64,000 nucleotides of DNA from Planococcus chinensis (lineage in GTDB: Bacteria; Bacillota; Bacilli; Bacillales_A; Planococcaceae). Position 1 is the first letter of the stretch. Each line of letters begins with the position of its first letter. Positions 1 through 8,410 of the stretch are shown piece by piece. The position numbers and the translations under genes were made by a program. The stretch is from the NCBI RefSeq assembly GCF_020071995.1, contig NZ_JABWTK010000003.1, forward strand, positions 124,001-188,000. Direction: 5' to 3'. Below the pieces are notes generated by a model. The model was given only the letters and a program-made list of their open reading frames with translations, was not told where the DNA came from and did no database searches.

Positions 1-522
1 GGGTTCAGTGCCACTTCAATCCAGGACATCGTGGATAAGCTGGGCGTGACAAAAGGTTCCTTCTATTATCATTTTAAGAGCAAAGAGGCGCTTCTTATGC
101 ATATTCATCTGTCTTATATTGATGATTTGCTGAAAAGGCAAAAAACGATTTTGGAGACAGAAAAAGAGGCACGCGGAAAACTAGTGAAAGTGGTCGAACT
201 GCTGATTCATGATATTGAAAAGCAGGGAGCCCTTGGACGGGTTTATTACCGGGAAATACGCCATTTGACTCCTGAAAATGCAGCGACTATCCGGGAAAAG
301 CGCGCCGAGTTCAGAGATCACATTGAAAGCATCATTAAAGAAGGGATTGAAAATGGTGAATTCCGTAAAAATCTGGAAGCCAAAATGATTACATTTGCCA
401 TCCTGGGCATTACCAACTGGAGCTATCAATGGTTTAACCCGAGCGGCGATTTGTCCGTAAGGGAATTGGCTGATATGTATACAGACTTCATCTTGCACGG
501 CATTCAATCAAAAGAATCATAA
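1..522 (+). CDS. TetR/AcrR-family transcriptional regulator, 5' end outside window
   Basis: The frame is open from base 1, so the gene starts upstream; a GTG at base 31 is internal. The first residues visible form the recognition end of a TetR helix-turn-helix (ATSIQDIVDKLGVTKGSFYY followed by HFKSKEALL), which normally lies about 25-45 residues from the N terminus. The remaining roughly 125 residues are the variable ligand-binding and dimerisation domain. TetR proteins usually repress an adjacent transporter or enzyme gene, but the likely partner lies outside the window. It ends in a bidirectional terminator shared with the convergent alkylation-repair operon. Family is confident; ligand and targets are unknown. 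Confidence 0.9.
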   Translation, partial: GFSATSIQDIVDKLGVTKGSFYYHFKSKEALLMHIHLSYIDDLLKRQKTILETEKEARGKLVKVVELLIHDIEKQGALGRVYYREIRHLTPENAATIREKRAEFRDHIESIIKEGIENGEFRKNLEAKMITFAILGITNWSYQWFNPSGDLSVRELADMYTDFILHGIQSKES

Positions 523-551
523 ATAATGGATACGTACGTTATCCGAAAAAA

Positions 552-589
552 CCTCCAAACGGCTTTCACTGGCCGTTTGGAGGTTTTTT
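552..589. terminator. Bidirectional Rho-independent terminator
   Basis: A perfect 12-bp stem (CCTCCAAACGGC / GCCGTTTGGAGG) with an 8-nt loop is followed by a T run and preceded by an A run, so it can stop transcription from the TetR gene and from the convergent ogt gene. Confidence 0.9.
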
Positions 590-603
590 GATAGAGCTTG
601 AAA

Positions 604-1161
604 TCAATTCCGCTCCACAGAAGGAGAGCCGGGAGTATGCGCGTTTTCTTTATGTGCCTTCTCAAGTTCCAACAGGAAGGTTTTCAATTCCAAGCCGCCG
701 CGGTAGCCTGTCATGGCGCCATTTTTGCCGACGACCCGGTGGCAAGGTACGCTGATCATCACGGGATTTGCGCCGATTGCGGCTCCGACTGCCCGGACTG
801 CCGCTGGACGCTGGATGCGCACGGCAATGTCGGAGTAGGAGACGGTCTGGCCATAAGGAATCTCACGCAATGCCTGCCAAATTTCTTCTTGGAAAGGAGT
901 CCCTTTCACATCGATCGGCAAAGAAAAAAGCGTCCGGTTACCGCTGAAATAACCCTGCAGTTCTTGCAGATAAGGTGCAAGAGAATCCGGATTTTCGTGC
1001 AGCACCGCTCCAGGAAAACGTTTTTTGAGATAGGCTTGGAAATCTTTAAAACTTTGGCCGGGAGAACCGACGTAGCAAAGGCCTTTAGAAGTTTTGGCGA
1101 CATACAAAGTCCAGCGGCTGTGTTCTAAAACCGCCCATTCAATTTGATTTTCCATATTCAT
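604..1161 (-). CDS. ogt: Methylated-DNA--protein-cysteine S-methyltransferase
   Basis: A suicide repair protein that moves the alkyl group from O6-alkylguanine or O4-alkylthymine to its own cysteine. The active-site signature ISVPCHRVVG lies near residue 140, preceded by the winged-helix DNA-binding part (TPFQEEIWQALREIPYGQT, then an Arg finger in RPAAVRAVGAAIGANP). The N-terminal 70 residues form the usual ribonuclease-H-like domain. Length (185 aa) is typical. It overlaps the end of adaA by 23 bases, so the two are co-transcribed and probably translationally coupled, as in the B. subtilis adaA-adaB adaptive-response operon; it could equally be named adaB. Confidence 0.93.
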   Translation of the reverse strand: MNMENQIEWAVLEHSRWTLYVAKTSKGLCYVGSPGQSFKDFQAYLKKRFPGAVLHENPDSLAPYLQELQGYFSGNRTLFSLPIDVKGTPFQEEIWQALREIPYGQTVSYSDIAVRIQRPAAVRAVGAAIGANPVMISVPCHRVVGKNGAMTGYRGGLELKTFLLELEKAHKENAHTPGSPSVERN

Positions 1162-1729
1162 TTGCTCCCCTCAAGGATTTTCGGTAGCTGGCAGGCGTCT
1201 GCCCATTATTCTTCTTATATAAAGTGATAAAATACGGCGCATTCGGAAATCCGCTAAGCCGGCCGACTTCTGCAATCGGATCATCCGTTTCAGCTAAAAG
1301 CCGGGATGCCTTTTCAAGGCGCAATTGCTGGATGTATTCCAAAGGACTACAGCCTTTCAGGCGTTTGAACAGGCGCTGCAAATGGTAGGGGCTGCCATGT
1401 AAAATGTCGGCAAGGCGTTCCAAATTTATAGATTCTGTAAAATGTTCATCAATCCAGTCCGTAATCTGCTCAATCCATTCGTCTGCAGGAAGATTCAGTC
1501 CATCCGGCTTGCATCGTTTGCATGGCCTGAAATCCTCAGCTAATGCGGCATAAGCATTTTTAAAAATAAGCACATTCTCTTTGTTCGGGATTCGGGAATG
1601 GCAGGAAGGACGGCAAAAGATTCTGGTAGTTCGGACTCCGTAAAAAAACTGATCGTCGAATGAGGCATCGTTTTCCAAAATGGCTTTCCAGTAAACAGCG
1701 GGAACAACAGCAGATTTTTGTTTTGCCAT
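1139..1729 (-). CDS. adaA: AdaA: methylphosphotriester-DNA methyltransferase and AraC-type activator
   Basis: Sensor-activator of the adaptive response to methylating agents. The N-terminal Ada zinc domain has the four expected cysteines (C39, C43, C70, C73; motif FCRPSCHSRIPNKENV). In the family the first cysteine accepts the methyl group from phosphotriesters and converts the protein to an activator. Residues about 85-190 are an AraC-type double helix-turn-helix (INLERLADILHGSPYHLQRL and a second HTH). The ATG at 1729 follows AGAGGTG at good spacing; an out-of-frame ATG five bases upstream is not used. First gene of the adaA-ogt operon. Probably auto-activating, by analogy with B. subtilis. 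Confidence 0.93.
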   Translation of the reverse strand: MAKQKSAVVPAVYWKAILENDASFDDQFFYGVRTTRIFCRPSCHSRIPNKENVLIFKNAYAALAEDFRPCKRCKPDGLNLPADEWIEQITDWIDEHFTESINLERLADILHGSPYHLQRLFKRLKGCSPLEYIQQLRLEKASRLLAETDDPIAEVGRLSGFPNAPYFITLYKKNNGQTPASYRKSLRGANEYGKSN

Positions 1730-1757
1730 CGCATTTCACCTCTAGTAATAGTATATA

Positions 1758-1787
1758 CGCTAAGCTTGAATAATTAAGCTTTTAGCG
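1758..1787. promoter_or_regulatory. Imperfect inverted repeat upstream of adaA
   Basis: CGCTAAGCTT and AAGCTTTTAGCG are near-complementary arms around an 8-nt AT-rich centre (the right arm has two extra T). It lies about 30 bases upstream of the adaA start, where the promoter and an AdaA-binding site are expected. Role is inferred from position only. Confidence 0.35.
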
Positions 1788-1881
1788 ATGGAACAGCAAG
1801 ATAACGAAATAAAAAATTTAAAAATTTTGCAGTTTTATTAAATTTCTTTGGGGAATAACAAGCAGTAAGAGGAGGGATTAC

Positions 1882-2034
1882 ATGGCTAGAGACAAAAATT
1901 TAGAAGAACTTAAAGACACGGTGCGAAAACAGGAGTTTAGGGAAGAGACACAGGAAGTAAAACAACAGACACGTTTTCCTGATGAACGGCGGGAACAGAA
2001 CGACTTGGACGATGAGGATCAGCAAAAAAAATAA
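1882..2034 (+). CDS. Small highly charged hypothetical protein (50 aa)
   Basis: A short reading frame with a strong ribosome binding site (GAGGAGGGA, 7 bases before ATG) and its own terminator. The product starts MARDKNLEELKDTVRKQ and is almost entirely charged or polar: basic-acidic mixed at the N terminus and very acidic at the C terminus (DLDDEDQQKK). There is no cysteine, no membrane segment and little hydrophobic core, so it is probably disordered or helical. I do not recognise the family; the strong translation signals make it likely to be a real gene. Confidence 0.65.
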   Translation: MARDKNLEELKDTVRKQEFREETQEVKQQTRFPDERREQNDLDDEDQQKK

Positions 2035-2043
2035 TTTTCACTG

Positions 2044-2078
2044 CCCTGCAAGCCGGTTAACCGGTCTGCGGGGTTTTT
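2044..2078 (+). terminator. Rho-independent terminator
   Basis: Stem CCCTGCA.../TGCGGGG with an inner CCGGTTAACCGG palindrome, followed by five T. It closes the 50-aa gene and separates it from the repeat protein. Confidence 0.8.
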
Positions 2079-2143
2079 AGTTGAAAGGGTTTAGCAACGT
2101 GATAAAATGTACACAATCCAGCATACGGAAAGAGAGTGGGGTT

Positions 2144-3106
2144 ATGTTTAATTCGTTAACAGAACTAATGGAAGCAAAAGAGTATAAAGATAAACGGGCT
2201 GTCCAATGGAATAAAATCTGCCAGGAAGAAAAATTGAGTGAACAGTTTATCCAGGAAAACGAAGAGCAGGTTAATTGGAGATTATTGTCGGAACACCAAG
2301 AGCTGTCAGAAGCCTTTATCCGGGAATTTAGCGGTCGCCTGTTTTGGGAGCCGGTTCTGTCGGAGCAAAAAGTTTCGGAGCAGTTTATCGAGGAATTCGC
2401 TGCAAAAGAGAAATGGGAACCGGCAAAAGAAAAGCTGAGCAAACGCCAGTTGAAAACATTGGAAAGAGAAGGCAAACAGTTTGATGAGGGCGAATATTGG
2501 ACCATTGTTTCGATGAAGCAGAAGTTGTCGAATGCCAAGGGCTTGTCGCCTGCATTTATGGAAAGGCACCAAGACAAGCTGGCGTGGAGCTGCCTGTCGC
2601 TTTGCCAAACCTTGCCGATGTCATTGATTGACCGGCATGCCGATAAAGTGGACTGGCATACGGTGACAAGAGTACAAGTGCTGTCAGAGCGCTTTATTGA
2701 AAAACATCGCAGCCGGGTAGAGTGGGAAACGATTTCTTTTCATCAGGATTTGTCGGAGCGCTTCATCAATCGGCATCACGCCAAAATGAGTTTCATTTCC
2801 GCCGAGCGGAAACGCTCAGAAGGCTTCCTATATACTCACTTGGAAAAAATGGACATTGCTTCGGTCCTTGAAAACCAAAACCTTCGGAACGTCAAAAAGT
2901 ACGAGCCGTTTGATATTTACAGCGTAGGGAAAAATGGGCGCAAAAAATACATTTTGAAATATCACGGCAATTCTTATTCAGAAGATTTCAGCCTCCACAT
3001 AGCGGATGAAGAAGAATTGTATGAGCAGCTGGAAGAATTCGAACTGGATGACGTAATTGAAAAAGATTTTCCGGAATTAAAGGCAAAAGAAGATTTTCAG
3101 TTTTAA
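2144..3106 (+). CDS. Repeat protein with about seven LSExFI-type units
   Basis: Function unknown. After a short N-terminal segment, residues about 30-220 consist of degenerate units of about 23 residues with the pattern LSE-x-FI...(V/L)-x-W-x-x-(I/L)S-x-x-Q, for example LSEAFIREFSGRLFWEPV and LSERFIEKHRSRVEWETI. The last 80 residues are a different, acidic domain. There is no signal peptide or membrane segment, so it should be cytoplasmic. I chose ATG 2144 because AGAGTGGGG lies just upstream; a longer frame would begin with TTG 2081 beside the preceding terminator. Units like these suggest a helical solenoid for protein binding, which is inference. Single gene, no obvious operon partner. Confidence 0.75.
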   Translation: MFNSLTELMEAKEYKDKRAVQWNKICQEEKLSEQFIQENEEQVNWRLLSEHQELSEAFIREFSGRLFWEPVLSEQKVSEQFIEEFAAKEKWEPAKEKLSKRQLKTLEREGKQFDEGEYWTIVSMKQKLSNAKGLSPAFMERHQDKLAWSCLSLCQTLPMSLIDRHADKVDWHTVTRVQVLSERFIEKHRSRVEWETISFHQDLSERFINRHHAKMSFISAERKRSEGFLYTHLEKMDIASVLENQNLRNVKKYEPFDIYSVGKNGRKKYILKYHGNSYSEDFSLHIADEEELYEQLEEFELDDVIEKDFPELKAKEDFQF

Positions 3107-3282
3107 TCCGATAATTGTTTCAATAGTCTTTTAATTCATGGTATAACTTGTATAGAAAGTTCTTCTGCAGCAGCGCTTCTTTATTAAATGACGTTATGAA
3201 CCCACAGCCATGATTCCTTCAGCCGGACTAACACTTCATTGCTTTACCGATTGCATGTATCTCATTTAGAGGAGGAGCCCTT

Positions 3283-3465
3283 ATGGCAAATATCGGCGCA
3301 ACTGAATGGATTATTATTGTAGTGATTGCTTTGATCATTTTCGGGCCGGCCAAATTGCCGCAGCTCGGCCGTGCTGTCGGCGAAACGCTGAGAGAGTTTA
3401 AAAACTCAACGAAAGGAATCATGGAAGACGCAAAAGAAGACGGGAAAACGGGAAAAGAAAAGTGA
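3283..3465 (+). CDS. tatA: Twin-arginine translocase subunit TatA (copy 1)
   Basis: Pore-forming component of the Tat system, which exports folded proteins. At 60 aa it has the full TatA plan: one N-terminal membrane helix (EWIIIVVIALIIF), the [20 protein letters not shown] hinge and amphipathic helix, then a short charged tail. ATG follows GAGGAGG. It is separated from copy 2 by a terminator, so it is probably transcribed alone. The three TatA copies here are nearly identical over the first 45 residues and differ mainly in tail length. Tail sequence is the likely source of any specialisation. Confidence 0.92.
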   Translation: MANIGATEWIIIVVIALIIFGPAKLPQLGRAVGETLREFKNSTKGIMEDAKEDGKTGKEK

Positions 3466-3485
3466 ACGAACTTCAAAGGGAAATC

Positions 3486-3525
3486 AAAAATAGCCACCCG
3501 CCATATATGCGGTATGGTTATTTTT
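3486..3525 (+). terminator. Terminator between tatA copies 1 and 2
   Basis: Arms AAAAATA/TATTTTT, CCA/TGG and CCGC/GCGG form a hairpin with small internal mismatches and a T-rich 3' end. Confidence 0.75.
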
Positions 3526-3621
3526 ATTTGCCACAGATTTCAGGCCTTTCAGCCGTGCTATTGCGAGGGGAACACGTTAGAATGGAATAAGTGGAAACTT
3601 TATTTTTAGGAGGCGAACAGA

Positions 3622-3843
3622 ATGCCGAATATTGGTGTGCCGGGACTGATCCTGATTCTTATTATTGCGCTGCTTATCTTTGGGCCAGCCAAGTTGCCGC
3701 AACTCGGAAGAGCCGTTGGGCAGACGCTGCGAGAGTTTAAAAGCTCAACCAAAGGATTGATGGACGAGACAACTGAAGAGGCTAAGACAGAGGAAAGCCT
3801 GGATAAAAAAACCGTTGTTGTTAAAGAGAAAGAATTGAAGTAG
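3622..3843 (+). CDS. tatA: Twin-arginine translocase subunit TatA (copy 2)
   Basis: 73 aa; TAGGAGGCG precedes the ATG. Membrane helix [14 protein letters not shown], then [20 protein letters not shown]. The tail ([18 protein letters not shown]...) is longer and more acidic than in copy 1. The N terminus [17 protein letters not shown] is almost the same as copy 3, which lies behind tatC, so copies 2 and 3 are the closest pair. A terminator follows, so this copy is also outside the tatC operon. Confidence 0.92.
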   Translation: MPNIGVPGLILILIIALLIFGPAKLPQLGRAVGQTLREFKSSTKGLMDETTEEAKTEESLDKKTVVVKEKELK

Positions 3844-3903
3844 GAATTTTGTAAATTCCTGTTTTTATAAAGAAGGCGCCGTTTGAACGATTTAAACGGC
3901 GCC
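3842..3903 (+). terminator. Two consecutive hairpins after tatA copy 2
   Basis: AGGAATTT/AAATTCCT (from 3842, overlapping the stop codon) is followed by GTTTTT and looks like a terminator. A second, GC-rich perfect 10-bp inverted repeat (GGCGCCGTTT/AAACGGCGCC, 3875-3903) has no T run and may be a backup or an RNA-stabilising hairpin. Confidence 0.6.
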
Positions 3904-4042
3904 TCCTGCTGTTAAAAGCCCCTTTAATGGCGAAATTTGAAGCGGAATTTTTTTTGATTTTTTAAGCAGTATTTACAATGGGATGTTTTGTCATTTTGTT
4001 CACACCTGCGAGTGTTAATTCATTGAAATACGGGCTATATGA

Positions 4043-4070
4043 TTTACAAATAAGCTGTGTAGCGTATAAT
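4043..4070 (+). promoter_or_regulatory. SigA-type promoter for tatC-tatA
   Basis: TTTACA, 16 bases, TATAAT. This is a near-consensus vegetative promoter. It predicts a leader of about 130 bases before the tatC start, in which I see no clear structure. Confidence 0.75.
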
Positions 4071-4209
4071 AGCTAGTGAATTGAAGCGCGAAAAATCTTC
4101 TTTAAAGCAAGGCCGAAAAGATGGTTGATTGGTTTGGATAACGTGCAGCTGTTATGTAGTGGCCAGTGACTGAATTTTTATATTTAGCAAAAATAGGTGG
4201 TTAACAAAT

Positions 4210-4953
4210 ATGGAGCAGGAATATACCGTTGTTGAGCATTTAACCGAGTTAAGAAAACGCCTGGTCATTATCTCATTAGCCTTTGTCGTTTCTCTGGGCA
4301 TTGGATTTGCGATTGCAACGAGAATTTTAAATTTTATTAAAATGCAGCCGACCGCCGCAAATGTCGAATGGAACGTTTTCGGCTTTACGGACGGCATTAT
4401 GATTTACTTCAAGTGTGCGTTGCTGTTGGCGATTTTAATCACCTTGCCGATTGCCTTGCACCAGATCTGGCTGTTCGTCAAACCCGGCCTGTCAGAAGCG
4501 GAAGCTAAAGGGACCGCGTGGTTCATTCCCGCATCCTTCTTTTTATTCCTGGCTGGGGTAAGTTTCAGTTATTTCGTCATGTTCCCGATGATGTTGAATT
4601 TTATGTCGAACATCAACCAATCCATCGGGGCAACCGAAACGTACGGGATGAATCAGTATTTCAGCTTTTTGTTTAATCTGGTCATACCGGTGGGCATTGT
4701 GTTTGAAATGCCGATTGTCATTATGTTCTTGACGAAATTAGGGATCGTGACCCCAGCCTCGCTGCGGAAAATGCGGAAAGTGGCTTACTTCGCACTTGTG
4801 GTCCTTGGAGTTCTGATTTCGCCTCCGGATTTCATATCGGATATTTTGATCATCGTACCTCTGCTCGTTTTGTTTGAATTCAGCATCATCATTTCAAGCT
4901 GGACGCTGAAACGCACAAACAAAAGACTTGCAGAAATGGCGTTAAAAGAATAA
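4210..4953 (+). CDS. tatC: Sec-independent protein translocase subunit TatC
   Basis: The receptor subunit that binds the twin-arginine signal peptide. 247 aa with six predicted membrane helices. Family landmarks are the N-terminal [17 protein letters not shown], the [19 protein letters not shown] region, and [26 protein letters not shown] lies ahead of the ATG. The third tatA follows 28 bases downstream without a terminator, forming a tatC-tatA operon, the reverse of the tatA-tatC order in B. subtilis. One tatC serving three tatA genes is the notable point. Confidence 0.95.
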   Translation: MEQEYTVVEHLTELRKRLVIISLAFVVSLGIGFAIATRILNFIKMQPTAANVEWNVFGFTDGIMIYFKCALLLAILITLPIALHQIWLFVKPGLSEAEAKGTAWFIPASFFLFLAGVSFSYFVMFPMMLNFMSNINQSIGATETYGMNQYFSFLFNLVIPVGIVFEMPIVIMFLTKLGIVTPASLRKMRKVAYFALVVLGVLISPPDFISDILIIVPLLVLFEFSIIISSWTLKRTNKRLAEMALKE

Positions 4954-4981
4954 TATTACTTACGGACAGGAGGGGAACCTT

Positions 4982-5200
4982 ATGCCAAATATCGGCGTAC
5001 CAGGATTGATTTTAATCCTTATCATTGCTTTGGTCATTTTTGGACCGGCTAAATTGCCACAGTTGGGCCGTGCAGCAGGACAAACTTTAAGAGAGTTTAA
5101 AAACTCGACAAAAGGCATCATGGACGACGTGACTGAAGAGTTCAAAATGGACGAAGAGCCTAACAAAGAAAAGCATGTAGAATTGACAAAAAAACAATAA
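4982..5200 (+). CDS. tatA: Twin-arginine translocase subunit TatA (copy 3)
   Basis: 72 aa, co-transcribed with tatC (28-base gap, GGAGGGG binding site). Membrane helix [14 protein letters not shown], then [20 protein letters not shown] and an acidic-basic tail ending VELTKKQ. Because it shares the tatC transcript it is the most likely stoichiometric partner of TatC. Ends in a strong terminator. Confidence 0.92.
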   Translation: MPNIGVPGLILILIIALVIFGPAKLPQLGRAAGQTLREFKNSTKGIMDDVTEEFKMDEEPNKEKHVELTKKQ

Positions 5201-5211
5201 TTTTTCCAATG

Positions 5212-5249
5212 AACCGTTTCTTGCTGATGCAAGAGACGGTTATTTTTTT
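5212..5249 (+). terminator. Terminator of the tatC-tatA operon
   Basis: 13-bp stem AACCGTTTCTTGC / GCAAGAGACGGTT (one G-T pair), TGAT loop, then a run of T. Confidence 0.9.
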
Positions 5250-5274
5250 GTTTTTTGCGCTTGCAGGTTATAAT
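5248..5274 (+). promoter_or_regulatory. Probable promoter of fhs
   Basis: TATAAT at 5269-5274, 30 bases before the fhs ATG, with a poor TTGTTT at 15-base spacing. The -10 is convincing, the -35 is weak. Confidence 0.45.
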
Positions 5275-5303
5275 AAAAGAAAAATTTGAAAGTTGGGGAA
5301 TGA

Positions 5304-6968
5304 ATGGCATTTACGGATTTATCGATAGCTATGGATGCAAAAATGTTGCCGATACAAGAAGTTGCTGAGCGCGCGGGAATTCCGGGTGAAGCTCTTGAAC
5401 AATACGGAAATTATAAAGCAAAGATTAATGTCGATTTATTGCCGCCTGCAGAAAACCTTGGGAAAGTGGTATTAGTCACAGCCATCAGCCCCACGCCGGC
5501 GGGAGAAGGGAAATCGACCGTGACGGTTGGGCTTGCGGATGCATTCAAGCAATTGGAAGAATCGGTTGTGGTCGCGTTGCGTGAACCGTCCTTGGGGCCG
5601 GTGATGGGCGTAAAAGGCGGAGCGACGGGCGGAGGATTTGCGCAAGTGCTGCCAATGGAAGACATCAATCTCCATTTTACAGGGGATATCCATGCCATTA
5701 CATCAGCAAATAATGCACTCGCTGCCTTTATTGATAACCACTTGCACCAAGGCAATGCGCTGAACATTGATCCTCGGCGCATCACCTGGAAGCGTGCGCT
5801 TGATATCAATGACCGGGCGCTCCGGGAAGTGACGATCGGCCTTGGCGGCCCTGCGCAAGGCGTTCCACGCCAAGACGGGTTTGATATAACGGTCGCTTCT
5901 GAAATCATGGCCGTATTATGCCTGGCTACCTCGCTGGAAGATTTAAAAGAGCGGCTGTCCCTGATGGTCATCGGCTACACGTATCAGAAAGAACCAGTGA
6001 TGGTACGGGACTTGGGCGTAGAAGGTGCGCTTGCGCTGTTATTGAAAGAGGCGTTCAAACCGAATTTGGTGCAGACGATTGAAGGGACGCCGGCCATTAT
6101 CCATGGCGGTCCGTTCGCCAATATTGCACATGGCTGTAACTCGCTTGTGGCCACCCAGACAGCCAGAAGATTGGCTGATATTGTGGTGACAGAAGCCGGC
6201 TTTGGCGCAGACTTGGGCGCTGAGAAATTCATCCACATCAAATCCCGCAAAGGTGACTTCCATCCGGATGCAGTGGTCGTGGTGGCAACTGTACGAGCAT
6301 TAAAAATGCACGGCGGCATAGTGAAAACGGACTTGGCGGAAGCAAACCATGAAGCGGTGAGACGCGGCATGGTCAATTTGGCAAAGCATGTAGATACTAT
6401 TCGCCAGTTTGGCATCGAGCCGGTCGTTGCTTTGAACCGCTTTGTTACGGATACTGACGCTGAACTTGCTGAAATTTTCAGCTGGGCCGAGGCCAAAAGT
6501 GTCCAGGTCGCATTGACGAATGTCTGGGAACAAGGCGGAAAAGGCGGTTTGGAATTGGCCAAGCTGGTCTTGCAGGAACTGGAGCGGCCGAAAAACTTCG
6601 TGCGCCTTTATGACGAAACTGATTCCGTGGAAGAAAAACTCCGGATCATTGTACAGAAAGTTTACGGCGGAGCAGATGTCCAATTGACGGATGCGGCGCA
6701 AAAGCAATTAGCGGAATTGAAGAAGTTTGGCTGGGACGAGTTGCCGATTTGCATGGCGAAAACCCAGTATTCCTTATCGGATCAGCCGAAATTGCTTGGC
6801 CGGCCGGAAGGCTTTACAATCACTGTCCGCGAAATCATGCCGAAGCTTGGGGCAGGTTTCCTGGTCTGCCTGACCGGCGACATCATGACAATGCCCGGCT
6901 TGCCGAAGCAGCCGGCTGCTTTGAAGATGGATGTAGGGCCAGACGGCCAAGGGATTGGTTTGTTTTAA
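5304..6968 (+). CDS. fhs: Formate--tetrahydrofolate ligase
   Basis: ATP-dependent synthesis of 10-formyl-THF from formate and THF in one-carbon metabolism, in the cytoplasm. 554 aa matches the family (about 556). The ATP-binding P-loop TPAGEGKST is at residues 64-72, followed by [25 protein letters not shown] and [10 protein letters not shown] near the C terminus are strongly conserved family stretches. Single-gene transcript between two terminators. It shares one-carbon context with the threonine aldolase downstream, which makes glycine, though that gene is on the other strand. Confidence 0.97.
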   Translation: MAFTDLSIAMDAKMLPIQEVAERAGIPGEALEQYGNYKAKINVDLLPPAENLGKVVLVTAISPTPAGEGKSTVTVGLADAFKQLEESVVVALREPSLGPVMGVKGGATGGGFAQVLPMEDINLHFTGDIHAITSANNALAAFIDNHLHQGNALNIDPRRITWKRALDINDRALREVTIGLGGPAQGVPRQDGFDITVASEIMAVLCLATSLEDLKERLSLMVIGYTYQKEPVMVRDLGVEGALALLLKEAFKPNLVQTIEGTPAIIHGGPFANIAHGCNSLVATQTARRLADIVVTEAGFGADLGAEKFIHIKSRKGDFHPDAVVVVATVRALKMHGGIVKTDLAEANHEAVRRGMVNLAKHVDTIRQFGIEPVVALNRFVTDTDAELAEIFSWAEAKSVQVALTNVWEQGGKGGLELAKLVLQELERPKNFVRLYDETDSVEEKLRIIVQKVYGGADVQLTDAAQKQLAELKKFGWDELPICMAKTQYSLSDQPKLLGRPEGFTITVREIMPKLGAGFLVCLTGDIMTMPGLPKQPAALKMDVGPDGQGIGLF

Positions 6969-6974
6969 AGGAGA

Positions 6975-7010
6975 AGAGCCCAAAAGCTAATGAGCTTTTG
7001 GGCTCTTTTT
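6975..7010 (+). terminator. Terminator of fhs
   Basis: Perfect 14-bp stem AGAGCCCAAAAGCT / AGCTTTTGGGCTCT, AATG loop, T run. Confidence 0.93.
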
Positions 7011-7027
7011 GGGCCGTGCAGGCCGAG

Positions 7028-7120
7028 AAGCTCGTATCTCGTAGAAGTTGCTCGTATTTGACGGAAGGTCGCTCATAAAAACGAGGAAGTCGCTCGTATC
7101 CGCTGATAAGTCGCTCATAA
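7028..7120. repeat. Five degenerate tandem units of 17-22 bases
   Basis: Units start at 7028, 7045, 7065, 7087 and 7108 with consensus AAGTCGCTCRTA(T) plus 8-10 variable bases. Not coding: it sits between the fhs terminator and the ribosome binding site of the next gene. Function unknown. A similar periodic stretch with GCRTAAA units occurs at 43347-43394. Confidence 0.6.
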
Positions 7121-7143
7121 GCCAATAAAAAGGAGTTATAAAA

Positions 7144-7365
7144 ATGGAACACCGAATTTCCATCATTGATTACGTGGAACGGGGGAGCTCGCTTTACATT
7201 CAGCTGGAAGTACAGGATGCTGAAACTGAAAAACAATTCCGGGAAGAAGTCAGGTTTTTGGATGACTTGCTTTACGGGGAATTGGTGCACCCAGAAAAGT
7301 CTCCATTATCGGAAAGCTGCCGCACGGCGGTAATCGCTTATTTAAAAAACCACTTCAATCGCTGA
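7144..7365 (+). CDS. Conserved-looking hypothetical protein (73 aa)
   Basis: AAAAAGGAGTT lies before the ATG. The product, starting MEHRISIIDYVERGSSLYIQ, is a mixed alpha/beta soluble protein with no signal peptide, membrane helix or cysteine pair. Its last codons and stop are part of the downstream terminator stem. I do not recognise the family. Confidence 0.6.
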   Translation: MEHRISIIDYVERGSSLYIQLEVQDAETEKQFREEVRFLDDLLYGELVHPEKSPLSESCRTAVIAYLKNHFNR

Positions 7366-7374
7366 AGTGGTTTT
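7346..7374. terminator. Bidirectional terminator between convergent genes
   Basis: Perfect 12-bp stem AAAACCACTTCA / TGAAGTGGTTTT, loop ATCGC, with A and T runs on both sides. It overlaps the stop codon of the 73-aa gene and also serves ltaE. Confidence 0.9.
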
Positions 7375-7381
7375 CTTGTGT

Positions 7382-8410
7382 TTAGGAATAAGCTTTTTCG
7401 ACTTCGGAAAGAAATTCTTCAATGTCTCCTTCGGTGGTATCAAACGAGGTCACCAACCGGATCTCATGAATGGCCGCATTCCATAAGGCAAATGCATAAG
7501 TCTTCTGGAGCAGCTCAATTTTTTCTTTTGGCAGGGAAATAAAAACGGCGTTCGATTCAACCGGTTGAGTGAGTGCTGTATCCGGAAATTTCTGCAGGCC
7601 AGCCGCTAGCAATTGTGCCATGCGGTTGGCGTGGCTTGCGTTTTCATGCCATAAATCGTCCGTCAGCAAACGTTCAAACTGTGCGGCAATAAAACGCATT
7701 TTCGAACCTAATTGCATGCCTTGTTTGCGGATGTATTTTAGTTCGGACGCCAGTTCTTTACTAAAGCACACCACGGCTTCGCCTAGCATCAGTCCGTTTT
7801 TGGTGCCGCCAAACGCCAGCATGTCGATTCCGGCATCCACGGTCATTTCCTTAAAGCTACAGCCAAGGTGAGCAGCTGCGTTGCTCAGGCGGGCACCGTC
7901 CATATGTACATATAAGCCATTGGCATGGGCAAAAGAAGTGATTTTCTTAATTTCTTCAATGGTATAAACGGTTCCGAGTTCGGTGCATTGCGAAATGGAA
8001 ACGGCTTTTGGCTGGCTGCGCTGCTGGTTGCCGATATGGTGCAAGTGTTCAGCAATCCCTTCGACTGTCAGCTTGCCGTCTGCAGACGGGACCGTCAGCA
8101 GTTTTCCGCCGATAAAGCCTTCTGCAGCGCCACCTTCATCGGCATGGATGTGGGCACCATTCGTGCAAATGATGGCCTGATGGGAGCGCACCATCGCTTT
8201 CAAGCCTGTGACATTGGCGCCGGTGCCGTTAAACACAAACAGCACTTCGCAGTCTTCGCCGAAATGGTCTTTGAATTTGCTGATGGCGTCGGCTGTATAC
8301 AAATCATCGCCGTAAGCCGGGACATGGCCGTCGTTGGATTCTGCAATGGCTTCCAGGATAGCTGGATGGATCCCTGAATTATTATCGCTTGCAAACATTT
8401 TAATGGTCAT
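7382..8410 (-). CDS. ltaE: Low-specificity L-threonine aldolase
   Basis: PLP-dependent cleavage of L-threonine (and allo-threonine) to glycine and acetaldehyde. Fold-type I features: SDNNSGIHP at the N terminus, HMDGAR with the PLP-contacting Asp171, and the Schiff-base lysine K204 in FGGTKNG. 342 aa is the usual length. AAGGAGGCG precedes the ATG. Monocistronic by its flanking intergenic regions. Substrate preference (L- or L-allo-) cannot be read from sequence. Confidence 0.93.
   Translation of the reverse strand: MTIKMFASDNNSGIHPAILEAIAESNDGHVPAYGDDLYTADAISKFKDHFGEDCEVLFVFNGTGANVTGLKAMVRSHQAIICTNGAHIHADEGGAAEGFIGGKLLTVPSADGKLTVEGIAEHLHHIGNQQRSQPKAVSISQCTELGTVYTIEEIKKITSFAHANGLYVHMDGARLSNAAAHLGCSFKEMTVDAGIDMLAFGGTKNGLMLGEAVVCFSKELASELKYIRKQGMQLGSKMRFIAAQFERLLTDDLWHENASHANRMAQLLAAGLQKFPDTALTQPVESNAVFISLPKEKIELLQKTYAFALWNAAIHEIRLVTSFDTTEGDIEEFLSEVEKAYS

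Noticed and set aside
598-1128. Long plus-strand reading frame opposite ogt
   Set aside because: It is antisense to a clear methyltransferase gene, has no binding site and a Cys/Arg/Pro-rich composition typical of shadow frames.
7028-7120. CRISPR-like array
   Set aside because: Units are short and degenerate with no constant repeat or unique spacers, and no cas genes are present.
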